A stretch of DNA of 64,000 bases, from NCBI GenBank assembly GCA_036821825.1, contig DAISIV010000008.1, forward strand, positions 1-64,000, in the 5' to 3' direction. Numbering within the stretch: the stretch's first letter is position 1; every line of letters starts with the position of its first letter. The stretch is from CAITZA01 sp937915285. GTDB lineage: Bacteria; Desulfobacterota; Desulfomonilia; Desulfomonilales; Desulfomonilaceae. Position numbers and translations under genes: made by a program. The notes beneath the pieces are model-generated. The model was not told the DNA's origin, made no database searches, and saw only the letters and a list, made by a program, of their open reading frames with translations. Shown here in pieces: positions 16,397 to 24,930 of the stretch.

Positions 16397-18001
16397 TCAG
16401 TCATGGTCTATCATGTTCCCTGGATTGAGTATCCAGTTGGGATCGAGTGCTGATTTGACCTTTCTGATCTGTGCCAATCCTGAGTCCCCAATCATAGTCC
16501 TTAGGATCTTTTTCTTGAGTTTGCCTATTCCGTGCTCTCCTGAAACACTTCCACCTATTGAACAGACGTACTTTGCCATTTTGAGATGCAGATCGGTGTA
16601 GTGATCTATCTGATGGGCCTGCTGCGCGAGAATATTTGCGTGCAGATGAGCATTCCCGATATGCCCAAACACAAAGGAAGCGCCCTCAGGAAGATTGTCG
16701 TCGTACATTTTCATGAGCAGATCAAGCTTATTCATTGGAACAGCAAGATCAGTCCCTATTTTTCTCAGGCCAGGCTTGATCAGTTCATTCAGCCTTTCAG
16801 GAACACGTATTCTCTCCAGCCTGAGTGCTCTGAGATGTTTTTCATCCGTGGCGGCTTCTGTTTCAAGAGACCCAATAGCATCCCTTCCCTGCAAATTCTC
16901 AAGCAGTTCAGACCATTTTTCAAATTTCATTTCCATGTCTTCGCGGTCTGAATACTCCTGTTCGATGTAAAGCGCTCCATAGTATCGTTTGAGTTTTTCA
17001 GCGTGAGACCCATCCAGCAGTATGCCTGTTGACGATCCGAACCATTCCATGCAGGAAGGTCGAATAGTGGCAAATTCAATCAGGTCGCCACCACAAAAAT
17101 CGGATGACGCTTTTTCATTATTGAGACCCGGTTCAATTCCACAAGTTTGGTCGGAATGAAATCGTCTGCGGATGAGATCGACCGTCCATATCAGAGAGAC
17201 GATAGCCTGTCTCGATGGCAGGAAAATCATCAGAGCAAAATATGGTTTTCTTTTTGTCAGTAGCCTTGTTTTAGCCCTTAGCGCCACCCCGAGAATCCCC
17301 TCCCCACCTATGAACAGATCGATCAAATCCATCGGCTGGCTGTAAAAAAGACCTGCAGCATTTTTGACTTCACGCCATGGCTTTTGAGGGATGTTCGGGA
17401 CCGGGATCACAAGCTCACGTTCAAGATCACCTCCGATGGCGCCCGGCTTGATCCTGAATATTCCGTCAGAGCTAAAATGTTGACCGCGCTCGACATCAAT
17501 CACGGACCCGTCCGGCAAGGCCACTCTCAGTCCGTTAATGAATTCACGAGTAGGTCCGTAAAGGTAGCTAAGAGAGCCCGACGCGTTACAGGCTATGGTA
17601 CCTCCAAGAGTACAAGAATCCTCGGAAGTAGGATCTGGGGGATAGAAGTATCCTTTTTCCTCTACCATACGCTTGTAATCTTTGAGAACCACTCCTACAC
17701 CTGCATTCTCCACATTGTCTTCGTCAATCCAGTTAAGCTCACGGACATTTAAAATCACTCCACCCAATGGCGCGGATGCCCCGGTAATTGAAGTTTTGCC
17801 TGAGACTACCGTCAAAGGTGTCCTGAACCTACTTGCCAATCTCAGGGCATTGGAGACGTCTATTTCATGTTTTGCCCTGATCATTGAGTGCGCGTGTCCC
17901 ACAAATTTTGATTCATCCCTCAGGTAGTCTTCGAATCCCTCAAGAGATAGGTTCAGTCCGACTTTCTCAGCGGCCTCTTCAAATTCTTTTTTGTTGATCA
18001 T
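16397..18001 (-). CDS. FAD-linked oxidoreductase, GlcD / D-lactate dehydrogenase type
   Basis: A 534-residue flavoprotein. The N-terminal PCMH-type FAD domain contains S-G-K-T-S-I-T-G-A-S, P-P-D-P-T-S-E and T-L-G-G-T-I-A-C-N-A-S-G, and the C-terminus has G-H-I-G-N-A-H-L-H, then G-S-V-S-G-E-H-G-I-G and L-D-P-N-W-I-L-N-P-G-N-M. These are hallmarks of GlcD, D-lactate and D-2-hydroxyglutarate dehydrogenases. No FeS domain is fused and no GlcF-like gene adjoins, so the electron acceptor is unknown. It is somewhat longer than GlcD because of an insertion in the middle. It lies 33 bases downstream of the response regulator on the same strand. Confidence 0.88.
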   Translation of the reverse strand: MINKKEFEEAAEKVGLNLSLEGFEDYLRDESKFVGHAHSMIRAKHEIDVSNALRLASRFRTPLTVVSGKTSITGASAPLGGVILNVRELNWIDEDNVENAGVGVVLKDYKRMVEEKGYFYPPDPTSEDSCTLGGTIACNASGSLSYLYGPTREFINGLRVALPDGSVIDVERGQHFSSDGIFRIKPGAIGGDLERELVIPVPNIPQKPWREVKNAAGLFYSQPMDLIDLFIGGEGILGVALRAKTRLLTKRKPYFALMIFLPSRQAIVSLIWTVDLIRRRFHSDQTCGIEPGLNNEKASSDFCGGDLIEFATIRPSCMEWFGSSTGILLDGSHAEKLKRYYGALYIEQEYSDREDMEMKFEKWSELLENLQGRDAIGSLETEAATDEKHLRALRLERIRVPERLNELIKPGLRKIGTDLAVPMNKLDLLMKMYDDNLPEGASFVFGHIGNAHLHANILAQQAHQIDHYTDLHLKMAKYVCSIGGSVSGEHGIGKLKKKILRTMIGDSGLAQIRKVKSALDPNWILNPGNMIDHD

Positions 18002-18034
18002 GTGAACCGTTCCGGATTCCTAAGGCGAAAATGT

Positions 18035-18730
18035 TTATTCGCCATCGACCCTGAAAATGTATCCAACACCCTGCACCGTCTGGATATATTTGGGGTTTGA
18101 TGGCTTGTCTTCAAGCTTTGATCTGAGGTGTTGCACGTGAACATCTATGGTCCTGCTGTCGGCGTAAAGTTCTCCATCGGACCATACTTTCTGCCGTATG
18201 AGCCCTCTGTCGAGAACCGCGCCGGGGTTGGTGGCCAGAAGGACGAGAATGGCAAATTCCCTTTTGGTGAGATTAACCGGGATATCATCCTTCCACACCC
18301 TTTTTCCGGCAATGTCAATCCTCAGATTTCCTACATCAATGACCTGGAATGAAGAAGTCGAACGGTTTGATCTTCTGAGACAGGCCTTTACTCTGGCAGC
18401 CAATTCCAGGTAATCGAATGGCTTGACAACGTAGTCATCAGCGCCGCATTCAAATCCCAGAACCTTGTCGGGGACCCTGTCCCTGGCAGTCAGCATTATT
18501 ATTGGAACATCCGATTTTTCCCTTATGACCCTACAGACCTGAAGACCATCAACATCCGGAAGTGAAAGATCCAGCATCACCAGATCAAACCTTTTGGAAC
18601 TGACAAGGGCCAGAGCTTGCTTGCCATTTGATGCTACCTCTACCAGGTATCCATCAAGTTCCAGATTGTCCTTTACAATCAAGGCTATATCGGGGTCATC
18701 ATCAACGATGAGAATTTTCACGTGATTCAT
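18035..18730 (-). CDS. OmpR/PhoB-family response regulator
   Basis: A 231-residue regulator. The receiver domain has the acidic pocket (VDDD, residues 9-12), phospho-acceptor Asp54 in V-M-L-D-L-S-L-P-D-V-D-G, the Thr of L-T-A-R-D and Lys of V-V-K-P-F-D. The C-terminal winged helix (about 130-231) has the R-T-I-D-V-H-V-Q-H-L-R-S-K-L-E recognition helix. ATG at 18730 overlaps the kinase stop as ATGA, so the pair is coupled. The divergent cytochrome cluster and four phased repeats at 20511-20548 make that cluster its likely target. Confidence 0.93.
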   Translation of the reverse strand: MNHVKILIVDDDPDIALIVKDNLELDGYLVEVASNGKQALALVSSKRFDLVMLDLSLPDVDGLQVCRVIREKSDVPIIMLTARDRVPDKVLGFECGADDYVVKPFDYLELAARVKACLRRSNRSTSSFQVIDVGNLRIDIAGKRVWKDDIPVNLTKREFAILVLLATNPGAVLDRGLIRQKVWSDGELYADSRTIDVHVQHLRSKLEDKPSNPKYIQTVQGVGYIFRVDGE

Positions 18731-20376
18731 ACCAAACACCCCATTGGCAGTTCAAATACGAATTTGGCGCCACCTCCGACTGCATTTTCCACCCATATAC
18801 GGCCACCGTGGGCCTCAACGAGGCCCTGGCAAATAGCAAGACCAATTCCAGACGATCCCTTTTGAAACGACTGGTCACTACCATCCTTGATTCGGTAGAA
18901 TTTTCTAAAAATGTTATTCTGATACTTTAGGGGAACACCTGGACCATCATCCTCCACATGGATGCGAATGAAACCGTTTTCCAGTATTTGCGAACCGATT
19001 TCTATCCTGCCACGGTCAGGTGAAAACCTTATAGCGTTAGAGAGCAGATTCGTGATGACCTGGAATATTCTCGTTGAATCAAACCTGAACCTCGTTTCAT
19101 CCACTTCACACACCATTGAAACTGATTTACGTGAAGCCTCCGATTCCAGGGATTTCATCGCAGATTCTACAACATCCCTGATTGAGTGCTCTCCTAGGTC
19201 GAGTTCAATCTGACCATCCTCGATTTTTGAAAAATCCAGAAAATCCACCACCAGCTTGGTCAGATGTTCCGTATTTCTCCTGATTATTTCCAGATACTGT
19301 GGTGATTCCGGTCTCGAGGTCCGCGATATAATGTCCGCGGCTCCTTTTATTGCCGTCAATGGAGTTCTAAGTTCGTGGGAAATGTCAGAGAAGAAATCAG
19401 TTTTAGCCTTGTTGAGCGCTTCCAACTCCTTGTTTGCCTTTTCCAACCTGTCTTTGGTCACCGACAGATCCCTTGTCGCCTCCCTGATCCTGCTCTCCAA
19501 CTCATCATGTTCGGATCGTAATTTCCTGTCCAGCAGGTAGCAGAAATCAGAAATTTCCTTCAGTTCGTCGCCTTGTGATTTTGATTCCGGATTACCGTTG
19601 TTCACATCCATCGTATTTATGGCTTTGCGTATTTCATTGATCCGGTTGAAAACAAGTGATGATGATATCAGATATAGCAGACCAACCAGGCATACCGCCA
19701 TCCCCATACCGCCTCCAAACACTACGAGAGTGTTCTTCCAGATGGCTGACTGAGCAGCGTCCATAGGAATGAAAACGCTCAGGCATCCTCCGATGTTTCC
19801 AACTCTGGAAGTCTGATCCGAGTGGCACTGGACGCAGTCGCTGGTCACAAAGACGGGGGCCAGGTAACGAAGTGTCGGCTTACCATTGATGAAGTCCGTC
19901 TCATATATGACTTCATCCGGATTATCCCTAAATATTTTGAGGGCCTTGCTCTCAAGGCTATCAGGGGCGTTCTGAGGGTTCAGGTAAACATCGTTGGTCA
20001 GTTTGAACCAGTAAAGGTCGGTGCCTTTGGCTTTTTCAGACAAAAGAGTAGTTAGTATCGATGGGGTTATCCTGGTGTAAACTATTTCGTTCTTTCCCAC
20101 AACATCCGGTTCTTTTAAATATGGGTTTGAATCCAGATGATCAGATTTTTCAACTAAGATGCCATTATTCTCCGAGCACCAGTGTCTGGTCATTATTATC
20201 TGTTTATAGAGAATGACAGCCTGCTTCCTGACCTGCTCCATAATGTGTTCCGTTTGAAGATTCCAGAACCAGGTCAACAGTACGGCAAATATTGTCATTA
20301 TGGCCGCAGCGCTGAACATGAGAAATTTGAACGATATCCCGACACCGGAGAATGGTTTTCTGTTTAGCATTTTCAT
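18727..20376 (-). CDS. Membrane sensor histidine kinase with haem-binding Tll0287-like (DUF3365) domain
   Basis: A 549-residue kinase. TM1 lies at about 17-38. The periplasmic part resembles the Tll0287-like/DUF3365 sensor and carries one c-type haem motif, CVQCH, near residue 182. TM2 lies at about 213-238, then comes a HAMP-like region and short coiled coil. The phospho-acceptor motif SHELRTPLTAIKG is near 335. The ATPase domain has an N-box (NLLSNAIRFSP), G1 (DDGPGVP) and G2 (GSSGIGLAI). All catalytic boxes are intact. It likely senses redox state or a haem ligand such as NO, nitrite or hydroxylamine and controls the divergent respiratory cluster; the ligand is inferred. Confidence 0.9.
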   Translation of the reverse strand: MKMLNRKPFSGVGISFKFLMFSAAAIMTIFAVLLTWFWNLQTEHIMEQVRKQAVILYKQIIMTRHWCSENNGILVEKSDHLDSNPYLKEPDVVGKNEIVYTRITPSILTTLLSEKAKGTDLYWFKLTNDVYLNPQNAPDSLESKALKIFRDNPDEVIYETDFINGKPTLRYLAPVFVTSDCVQCHSDQTSRVGNIGGCLSVFIPMDAAQSAIWKNTLVVFGGGMGMAVCLVGLLYLISSSLVFNRINEIRKAINTMDVNNGNPESKSQGDELKEISDFCYLLDRKLRSEHDELESRIREATRDLSVTKDRLEKANKELEALNKAKTDFFSDISHELRTPLTAIKGAADIISRTSRPESPQYLEIIRRNTEHLTKLVVDFLDFSKIEDGQIELDLGEHSIRDVVESAMKSLESEASRKSVSMVCEVDETRFRFDSTRIFQVITNLLSNAIRFSPDRGRIEIGSQILENGFIRIHVEDDGPGVPLKYQNNIFRKFYRIKDGSDQSFQKGSSGIGLAICQGLVEAHGGRIWVENAVGGGAKFVFELPMGCLV

Positions 20377-20510
20377 CTACCATTGTTTTGGGGAGATGTT
20401 TTCATGATCAGACTCAGTCTAACAAGGCATTCATGAAGCAGTCAACTCAGACATGTTTATCTTTGGACTTCAGGGAATGCTGCCTGATTAAAGATTCCCT
20501 TCTTCAGAAA

Positions 20511-20548
20511 ATTACAATTTCTTTACAAACTTTTACAGCAAATTTACA
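20511..20548 (+). promoter_or_regulatory. Four helically phased direct repeats, candidate response-regulator operator
   Basis: ATTACA at 20511, then TTTACA at 20522, 20532 and 20543: steps of 11, 10 and 11 bases, all in one orientation. OmpR/PhoB-family regulators bind head-to-tail on direct repeats about 11 bases apart. The last repeat would overlap the -35 region if the -10 is CATACT at 20560-20565, a typical activator layout. The regulator gene is the divergent neighbour. Confidence 0.65.
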
Positions 20549-20589
20549 GCAGCATCGGGCATACTTTAAACAACAAGGAAGCCTAGGAT

Positions 20590-20644
20590 CGTGTCCAGCG
20601 CTAAAGAAGGGGATTAGTCTCGGACACGCCAGAGATAGTTTTTT
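20590..20644 (+). promoter_or_regulatory. Leader hairpin with T-tract upstream of the HAO-type gene
   Basis: CGTGTCC (20590-20596) pairs with GGACACG (20622-20628), and a TTTTTT run lies at 20639-20644, ten bases further on. It would sit in the 5' leader of the respiratory transcript. It could act as an attenuator or mRNA-stability element. The large loop and the gap before the T-run make it a poor standard terminator. Confidence 0.4.
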
Positions 20645-20709
20645 CAAGTAAGTCTCGGGGGAACCCAAGCCATAAACTGCTATAACTTGAGCCATAGGGA
20701 GTTTGAGTC

Positions 20710-22071
20710 ATGCGAAGAATTCTATTATTGGTCGCATTGGCGGTATTCACGAGTTCTTGGTGGGCTAACGCAGCCGTAAAGGTTGATCCCAAGCTTTACG
20801 GTTCGCCCGAAGGACAGGTGTGTATCAAGTGCCATGAACTAAAAACACCGGGGCTTCACAAGCTTTGGCGTATGGGTCGTATGGGGCAGGCGGGAGTCAA
20901 CTGCTATGATTGCCACAGGGCGGAGAAGAAAACCGACAAGGTAGCAGGAGATCCCGACGGATATGACCACCGGGGTTTCTGGATAGCTACAATAGTGTCT
21001 CCCAAAGACTGTTCCAAATGCCACAAGGAGCAGTTCGACCAGCAGCAGGGTTCACACCATGCAAAAGGGGCCGACATCCTTAATTCCCAGGACAACTACC
21101 TTGGTTCTGTTGTAGGCGGACCGGCTGCGGTCTCAACGGGCTGCAGACAATGTCACGGCTCCAATGTCAAGGTTTTGGCCAACGGGAGACTGGATCCTTC
21201 AACCTGGCCCAACACAGGAATAGGCCGTATTAACCCTGACGGTAGTAAAGGCAGTTGCGCAGCCTGCCATACTCGCCACAGATTTTCCATAGAGCAGGCA
21301 AGAAGGCCCGACGCTTGCGGGAAATGTCACCTTGGACCTGACCATCCGCAGATCGAAGTCTATCAGGAATCCAAACACGGAATACTTTATCAGGCGTTCC
21401 GTGACAAGATGAACATGGACAGAAGCGAATGGATCGTGGGTGTTGATTATCAGGACACAGCGACATGCGCCACATGTCACATGAGCGCCACACCTAATCA
21501 ACAGGCTACCCATGAGGTAGGCGCAAGGATTTCCTGGACACTCAGGCCGGCAGTATCGAAGAAGCTGACTCAGTGGAAGGAACGCAGAGATCGTATGCAG
21601 GACGTGTGCAAGCAGTGTCACGGCGATTTCATGGTCACGAGCTTTTACACGCAGTTTGATGATCTAGTTGAGCTTTATAATAACAAATTTGCCATCCCGG
21701 CCACGGCAGTCCGACAGAAACTAATGGATCTGGGCAAGCTTACAAAGGCGGATTTCGACGACAAGCTGGACTGGATTTACTACGAGCTATGGCATCATGA
21801 AGGCCGCAGGGCTCGTCACGGCGCTTCCATGATGGGACCGGACTATGCCTGGTGGCATGGAATGTACGAGGTGGCCAAACACTTCTATAACAACTTCATC
21901 CCTGAGGTCGAAAGACTCATGGGAGGAAAAGAGCAGGCCGCTCCGATCCTGAACGAACTTGTTTACAAGGATCCTTTACACAAATGGTACAAGGATGGAA
22001 TGAGCAAGGAAGAGTTGCAGAAAATAGAAGCTTATTACCAGCAGCGATATGGCGGTAAAGAGGTTAAATGA
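20710..22071 (+). CDS. Octahaem c-type cytochrome of the hydroxylamine oxidoreductase (HAO) family
   Basis: A 453-residue exported cytochrome with a signal peptide of about 22 residues and eight CxxCH haem motifs: CIKCH, CYDCH, CSKCH, CRQCH, CAACH, CGKCH, CATCH and CKQCH. The C-terminal helical part has H-H-E-G-R-R-A-R-H-G-A and D-Y-A-W-W-H-G-M-Y-E-V, typical of HAO-family enzymes. In anaerobes such proteins (for example epsilon-HAO) reduce nitrite or hydroxylamine to ammonium; HAO proper is an oxidase with a cross-linked Tyr. Direction is not decided from sequence alone. The neighbouring NapA and quinol-linked FeS/NrfD genes favour a reductive role. It is the first gene of the cluster. Confidence 0.88.
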   Translation: MRRILLLVALAVFTSSWWANAAVKVDPKLYGSPEGQVCIKCHELKTPGLHKLWRMGRMGQAGVNCYDCHRAEKKTDKVAGDPDGYDHRGFWIATIVSPKDCSKCHKEQFDQQQGSHHAKGADILNSQDNYLGSVVGGPAAVSTGCRQCHGSNVKVLANGRLDPSTWPNTGIGRINPDGSKGSCAACHTRHRFSIEQARRPDACGKCHLGPDHPQIEVYQESKHGILYQAFRDKMNMDRSEWIVGVDYQDTATCATCHMSATPNQQATHEVGARISWTLRPAVSKKLTQWKERRDRMQDVCKQCHGDFMVTSFYTQFDDLVELYNNKFAIPATAVRQKLMDLGKLTKADFDDKLDWIYYELWHHEGRRARHGASMMGPDYAWWHGMYEVAKHFYNNFIPEVERLMGGKEQAAPILNELVYKDPLHKWYKDGMSKEELQKIEAYYQQRYGGKEVK

Positions 22072-22110
22072 TCATCGACCATCCTGTGGTTGTCAAACAA
22101 GGACTGAGTC

Positions 22111-22707
22111 ATGAAGCCAAAAATGTTAATACCTCTAGTTATGGTATTGACGGTAGGAATAATTGGAGCCTGTATTAAGCTCTCAGATCGTGCGGCGTAT
22201 GCGCAATCTAGGGAATATGCCGAGGAGATGAAGGAAATACAGGCCCCGACTTCCGAGCAGGAATTTCCTGTGCCGTTGAGGCCATTGCCCAAAACAATAA
22301 CGCCTTGTCGGGCCTGTCATGGCCCGGAAAAAGACTTCCCTGTCAATTTTAAGCGCAGGGAGGACATCCTGGTTCACAGCAACATTCGTCTGAACCATGG
22401 CGGCATCAGATTGTGGTGTCTTGACTGTCACCATCCGGAAAACCGAAACTATCTTTTGCCTCTTAGCGATGGAAAAGTCATCGAGTTTGAACAGTCATAC
22501 CTTTTATGCGGCAAATGTCATGGAACAATTTACAGGGACTGGCGGGACGGGATTCATGGCAAACGCACCGGGTCATGGAATGGTCAGAAAAACTATTATT
22601 TGTGCATAACATGCCATGATCCCCATAATCCCAGGTTCAAACCGATGGCTCCTATGCCGCCACCAAAAAAACCTTGGACTCCCACAGAAGTTCGAGCCAA
22701 GCATTAA
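22111..22707 (+). CDS. Tetrahaem c-type cytochrome, membrane-anchored or exported
   Basis: A 198-residue protein with an N-terminal hydrophobic segment (about 5-22) and four CxxCH motifs: CRACH, CLDCH, CGKCH and CITCH. The C-terminus is Pro-rich. It is not an obvious NapC/NrfH protein, since spacing and motif context differ. It probably relays electrons between the FeS/NrfD membrane module and the octahaem enzyme encoded just upstream (39-base gap). Whether the leader is cleaved or kept as an anchor cannot be decided here. Confidence 0.83.
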   Translation: MKPKMLIPLVMVLTVGIIGACIKLSDRAAYAQSREYAEEMKEIQAPTSEQEFPVPLRPLPKTITPCRACHGPEKDFPVNFKRREDILVHSNIRLNHGGIRLWCLDCHHPENRNYLLPLSDGKVIEFEQSYLLCGKCHGTIYRDWRDGIHGKRTGSWNGQKNYYLCITCHDPHNPRFKPMAPMPPPKKPWTPTEVRAKH

Positions 22708-22718
22708 GGGGCGCTGCG

Positions 22719-23681
22719 ATGAGAAAAAACCAATCATCTGATACGGACTCATTTGCAGGAGACAGGCCTCCAGCAGATCAAGCAATCGCATCCGGTGATG
22801 CGACGCGACCTGATCTTCCCGATAGGAGAACATTCCTTGCTGGAGCGGCAAGCGTCCTGGGTATGCTGGCAGTGAGTTCGTGTTCATGGCAGGAGTTTGT
22901 TCAGAACAATTTCCAGAGAATGTCCAAAGAGGAGATTGAACAGACTGTTGATAGATTGAGGCGCGAATACAAAGAGAAATACGGGAAGGATTTCGTGGTC
23001 GGAACTGAGGGTCCGATAGACGCCACCCTATTCGGTTACGCCCTGGACATCCAGAGATGTATTGGCTGCCGCAAATGTGTTTACGCATGCGTTGAAGAGA
23101 ATAACCAGTCACGGGATCCGCAGATTCAGTACATCCGGGTGTTGAGGTTCAAGGACGGCGATATGGACTTCGAGCACGCGACCATATATTACGATCCTGA
23201 AGAAGTTCCCGAGGACGGATATTACTACATGCCGGTCCAGTGCCAGCATTGCGCTAATGCCCCCTGCACCAAGGTCTGTCCGGTCCGGGCCACTTGGACG
23301 GAAAAGGATGGTATTGTCGTAGTGGACTACAATTGGTGTATCGGCTGTCGATACTGTATGGCAGCCTGTCCTTACATGGGGAGGTGGTTCAATTTCAAGG
23401 AACCGGTCATACCTGTAGAGACCATTAACACCACAACCCACTATCTTGGCAACCGTCCAAGAATGAAAAACGTGGTTGAGAAATGCACATTCTGCATTCA
23501 GCGCGTGCGAGTAGGCAAATATCCTGCGTGCGTAGAGATTTGCCCGGTCGGAGCTAGAAAATTCGGTAACCTACTGGATCCTGACAGTGAAATCAGCAAG
23601 ATCATCAGGAACAAAAGGGTATTCCGACTCAAGTCCGAGTTGAACACGCAGCCTAAATTCTATTACTTCTTCGCAACCTAG
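22719..23681 (+). CDS. Tat-exported four-cluster FeS protein, DsrO/HybA/NrfC family
   Basis: A 320-residue electron-transfer protein. The N-terminus has a Tat motif (D-R-R-T-F-L) and a hydrophobic stretch ending at a possible Cys (A-V-S-S-C-S). Cys motifs for four 4Fe-4S clusters follow: CIGCRKCVYAC, CQHCANAPCTKVC, CIGCRYCMAAC, and C-T-F-C with C-V-E-I-C-P. The end (V-F-R-L-K-S-E-L-N-T) recalls DsrO. Start ATG 22719 has AAGGGG upstream and lies 12 bases after the previous stop. With the next NrfD gene it forms the standard quinol-oxidising FeS/NrfD pair feeding periplasmic cytochromes. Confidence 0.9.
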   Translation: MRKNQSSDTDSFAGDRPPADQAIASGDATRPDLPDRRTFLAGAASVLGMLAVSSCSWQEFVQNNFQRMSKEEIEQTVDRLRREYKEKYGKDFVVGTEGPIDATLFGYALDIQRCIGCRKCVYACVEENNQSRDPQIQYIRVLRFKDGDMDFEHATIYYDPEEVPEDGYYYMPVQCQHCANAPCTKVCPVRATWTEKDGIVVVDYNWCIGCRYCMAACPYMGRWFNFKEPVIPVETINTTTHYLGNRPRMKNVVEKCTFCIQRVRVGKYPACVEICPVGARKFGNLLDPDSEISKIIRNKRVFRLKSELNTQPKFYYFFAT

Positions 23682-23696
23682 CTGGTGAGGGCAGAG

Positions 23697-24929
23697 ATGA
23701 AAAACTTCATAGTCCAAGCCGTCAAAAGGATTGTTATCGGACCTCCACTGTATTACGCATGGGTGTCTCTTTTGTTAGTACTGATAGCGGTCGGAATCGC
23801 ATCCTACATTAAGCAGCTAGAAATGGGACTGATAGCGACTGGAATGACTAGTTACGTTTCCTGGGGGTTTTATCTCGGAAACTTTACGTTTCTGGTCGGA
23901 GTAGCGGCGGCTGCGGTATTGCTGATAATTCCGGCGTATCTTTATGATTTTGGTCCCATCAAGGATATCGTGATAGTAGGGGAGATTCTTGCCATCAGCG
24001 CCCTTTTGATGTGCATGATGTTCGTCACAGCCGATTTGGGCAGGCCGGACAGGATCTGGCACCTACTACCTGGATTGGGAATACTTAACGTGCCGTCTTC
24101 ACTGCTGGGGTGGGACATATTGGTTTTGAACGGATACCTGTTCCTGAACCTGTTCATCCCGGGATATATCATCTATAAAGCCTATAACGAAAAGCCTGTT
24201 AATTACAGGCTGCTTCTGCCTTTCATCCTGCTGTCGATTCCGTGGGCGGTCAGTATTCACACGGTGACCGCATTCATTTACAATGGACTTGCTGCTCGAC
24301 CCTTCTGGAACGCTTCGATTCTGGCCCCCAGATTTCTGGCTTCAGCATTTTGTTCAGGGCCAGCGCTTATAATTCTACTGTTCCAGATTGTTCGGCATTA
24401 CACGAAATTCCACGTCAAGGATGAAGCTTTGCACAAGATTGCGGAAATGATCGCAATCGCCATGGCCATCAACCTTTTCTTACTAGGGGCTGAATTTTTC
24501 AAGGAACTTTATTCGGACACGCATCATCTTTCCCCGCTGAAATATTTGTATTTGGGAATGGATGGAAAAGGCAGGCTGGTTCCCTGGATATGGACTGCGT
24601 TGGTTTTCAATGTGGTGGCTTTTTTCATTTTTCTGATCCCATTCACACGCAAGAAATTTTTGACGCTGAATCTCGGATGCGTGCTGATCATCATAGGGAT
24701 CTGGATTGAAAAGGGTATGGGGTTGATAATTCCGGGGTTTATCCCGGCTCCTTTAGGCGAGGTCTGGGAATACGCCCCGACTACCCTCGAGATTCTTGTC
24801 TCATTGGGTATCTGGGCTATTGGACTGTTATTGCTCACCATAAACCTGAAAATAGTGCTTCCGATTGAGACAGGGGAATTCACCAAGCATTCCTCACAGG
24901 AAAGGGCCTTTGCTGCTGAAAGGGCTTGA
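23697..24929 (+). CDS. NrfD/PsrC/DsrP-family quinone-interacting membrane protein
   Basis: A 410-residue integral membrane protein with about ten hydrophobic helices. It has the family's pattern of G-F-Y-L-G-N-F-T-F near helix 2, D-L-G-R-P-D-R-I-W-H after helix 3 and a G-x-x-x-P-S-S-x-x-G-W-D loop. NrfD proteins bind menaquinone and pass electrons to the partner FeS subunit. ATG 23697 is preferred over the in-frame GTG 23685 because GAGGG precedes it. It lies 15 bases after the FeS gene and 1 base before the HEAT gene, so it is clearly in the operon. Confidence 0.92.
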   Translation: MKNFIVQAVKRIVIGPPLYYAWVSLLLVLIAVGIASYIKQLEMGLIATGMTSYVSWGFYLGNFTFLVGVAAAAVLLIIPAYLYDFGPIKDIVIVGEILAISALLMCMMFVTADLGRPDRIWHLLPGLGILNVPSSLLGWDILVLNGYLFLNLFIPGYIIYKAYNEKPVNYRLLLPFILLSIPWAVSIHTVTAFIYNGLAARPFWNASILAPRFLASAFCSGPALIILLFQIVRHYTKFHVKDEALHKIAEMIAIAMAINLFLLGAEFFKELYSDTHHLSPLKYLYLGMDGKGRLVPWIWTALVFNVVAFFIFLIPFTRKKFLTLNLGCVLIIIGIWIEKGMGLIIPGFIPAPLGEVWEYAPTTLEILVSLGIWAIGLLLLTINLKIVLPIETGEFTKHSSQERAFAAERA

Positions 24930-24930
24930 A

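Larger units (their letters stand above)
20377..20709. other. Divergent promoter region between sensor kinase and HAO-type cytochrome
   Basis: A 333-base intergenic region separating the minus-strand two-component pair from the plus-strand respiratory cluster. It contains four phased direct repeats (20511-20548), a candidate -10 around CATACT at 20560-20565, and a leader hairpin (20590-20628) followed by TTTTTT at 20639-20644. No small ORF in it looks real. Confidence 0.6.

Noticed and set aside
21199..21621. A 140-codon minus-strand frame inside the octahaem gene
   Set aside because: It mirrors the haem-motif coding region; the Cys and His are reflections of CxxCH codons.
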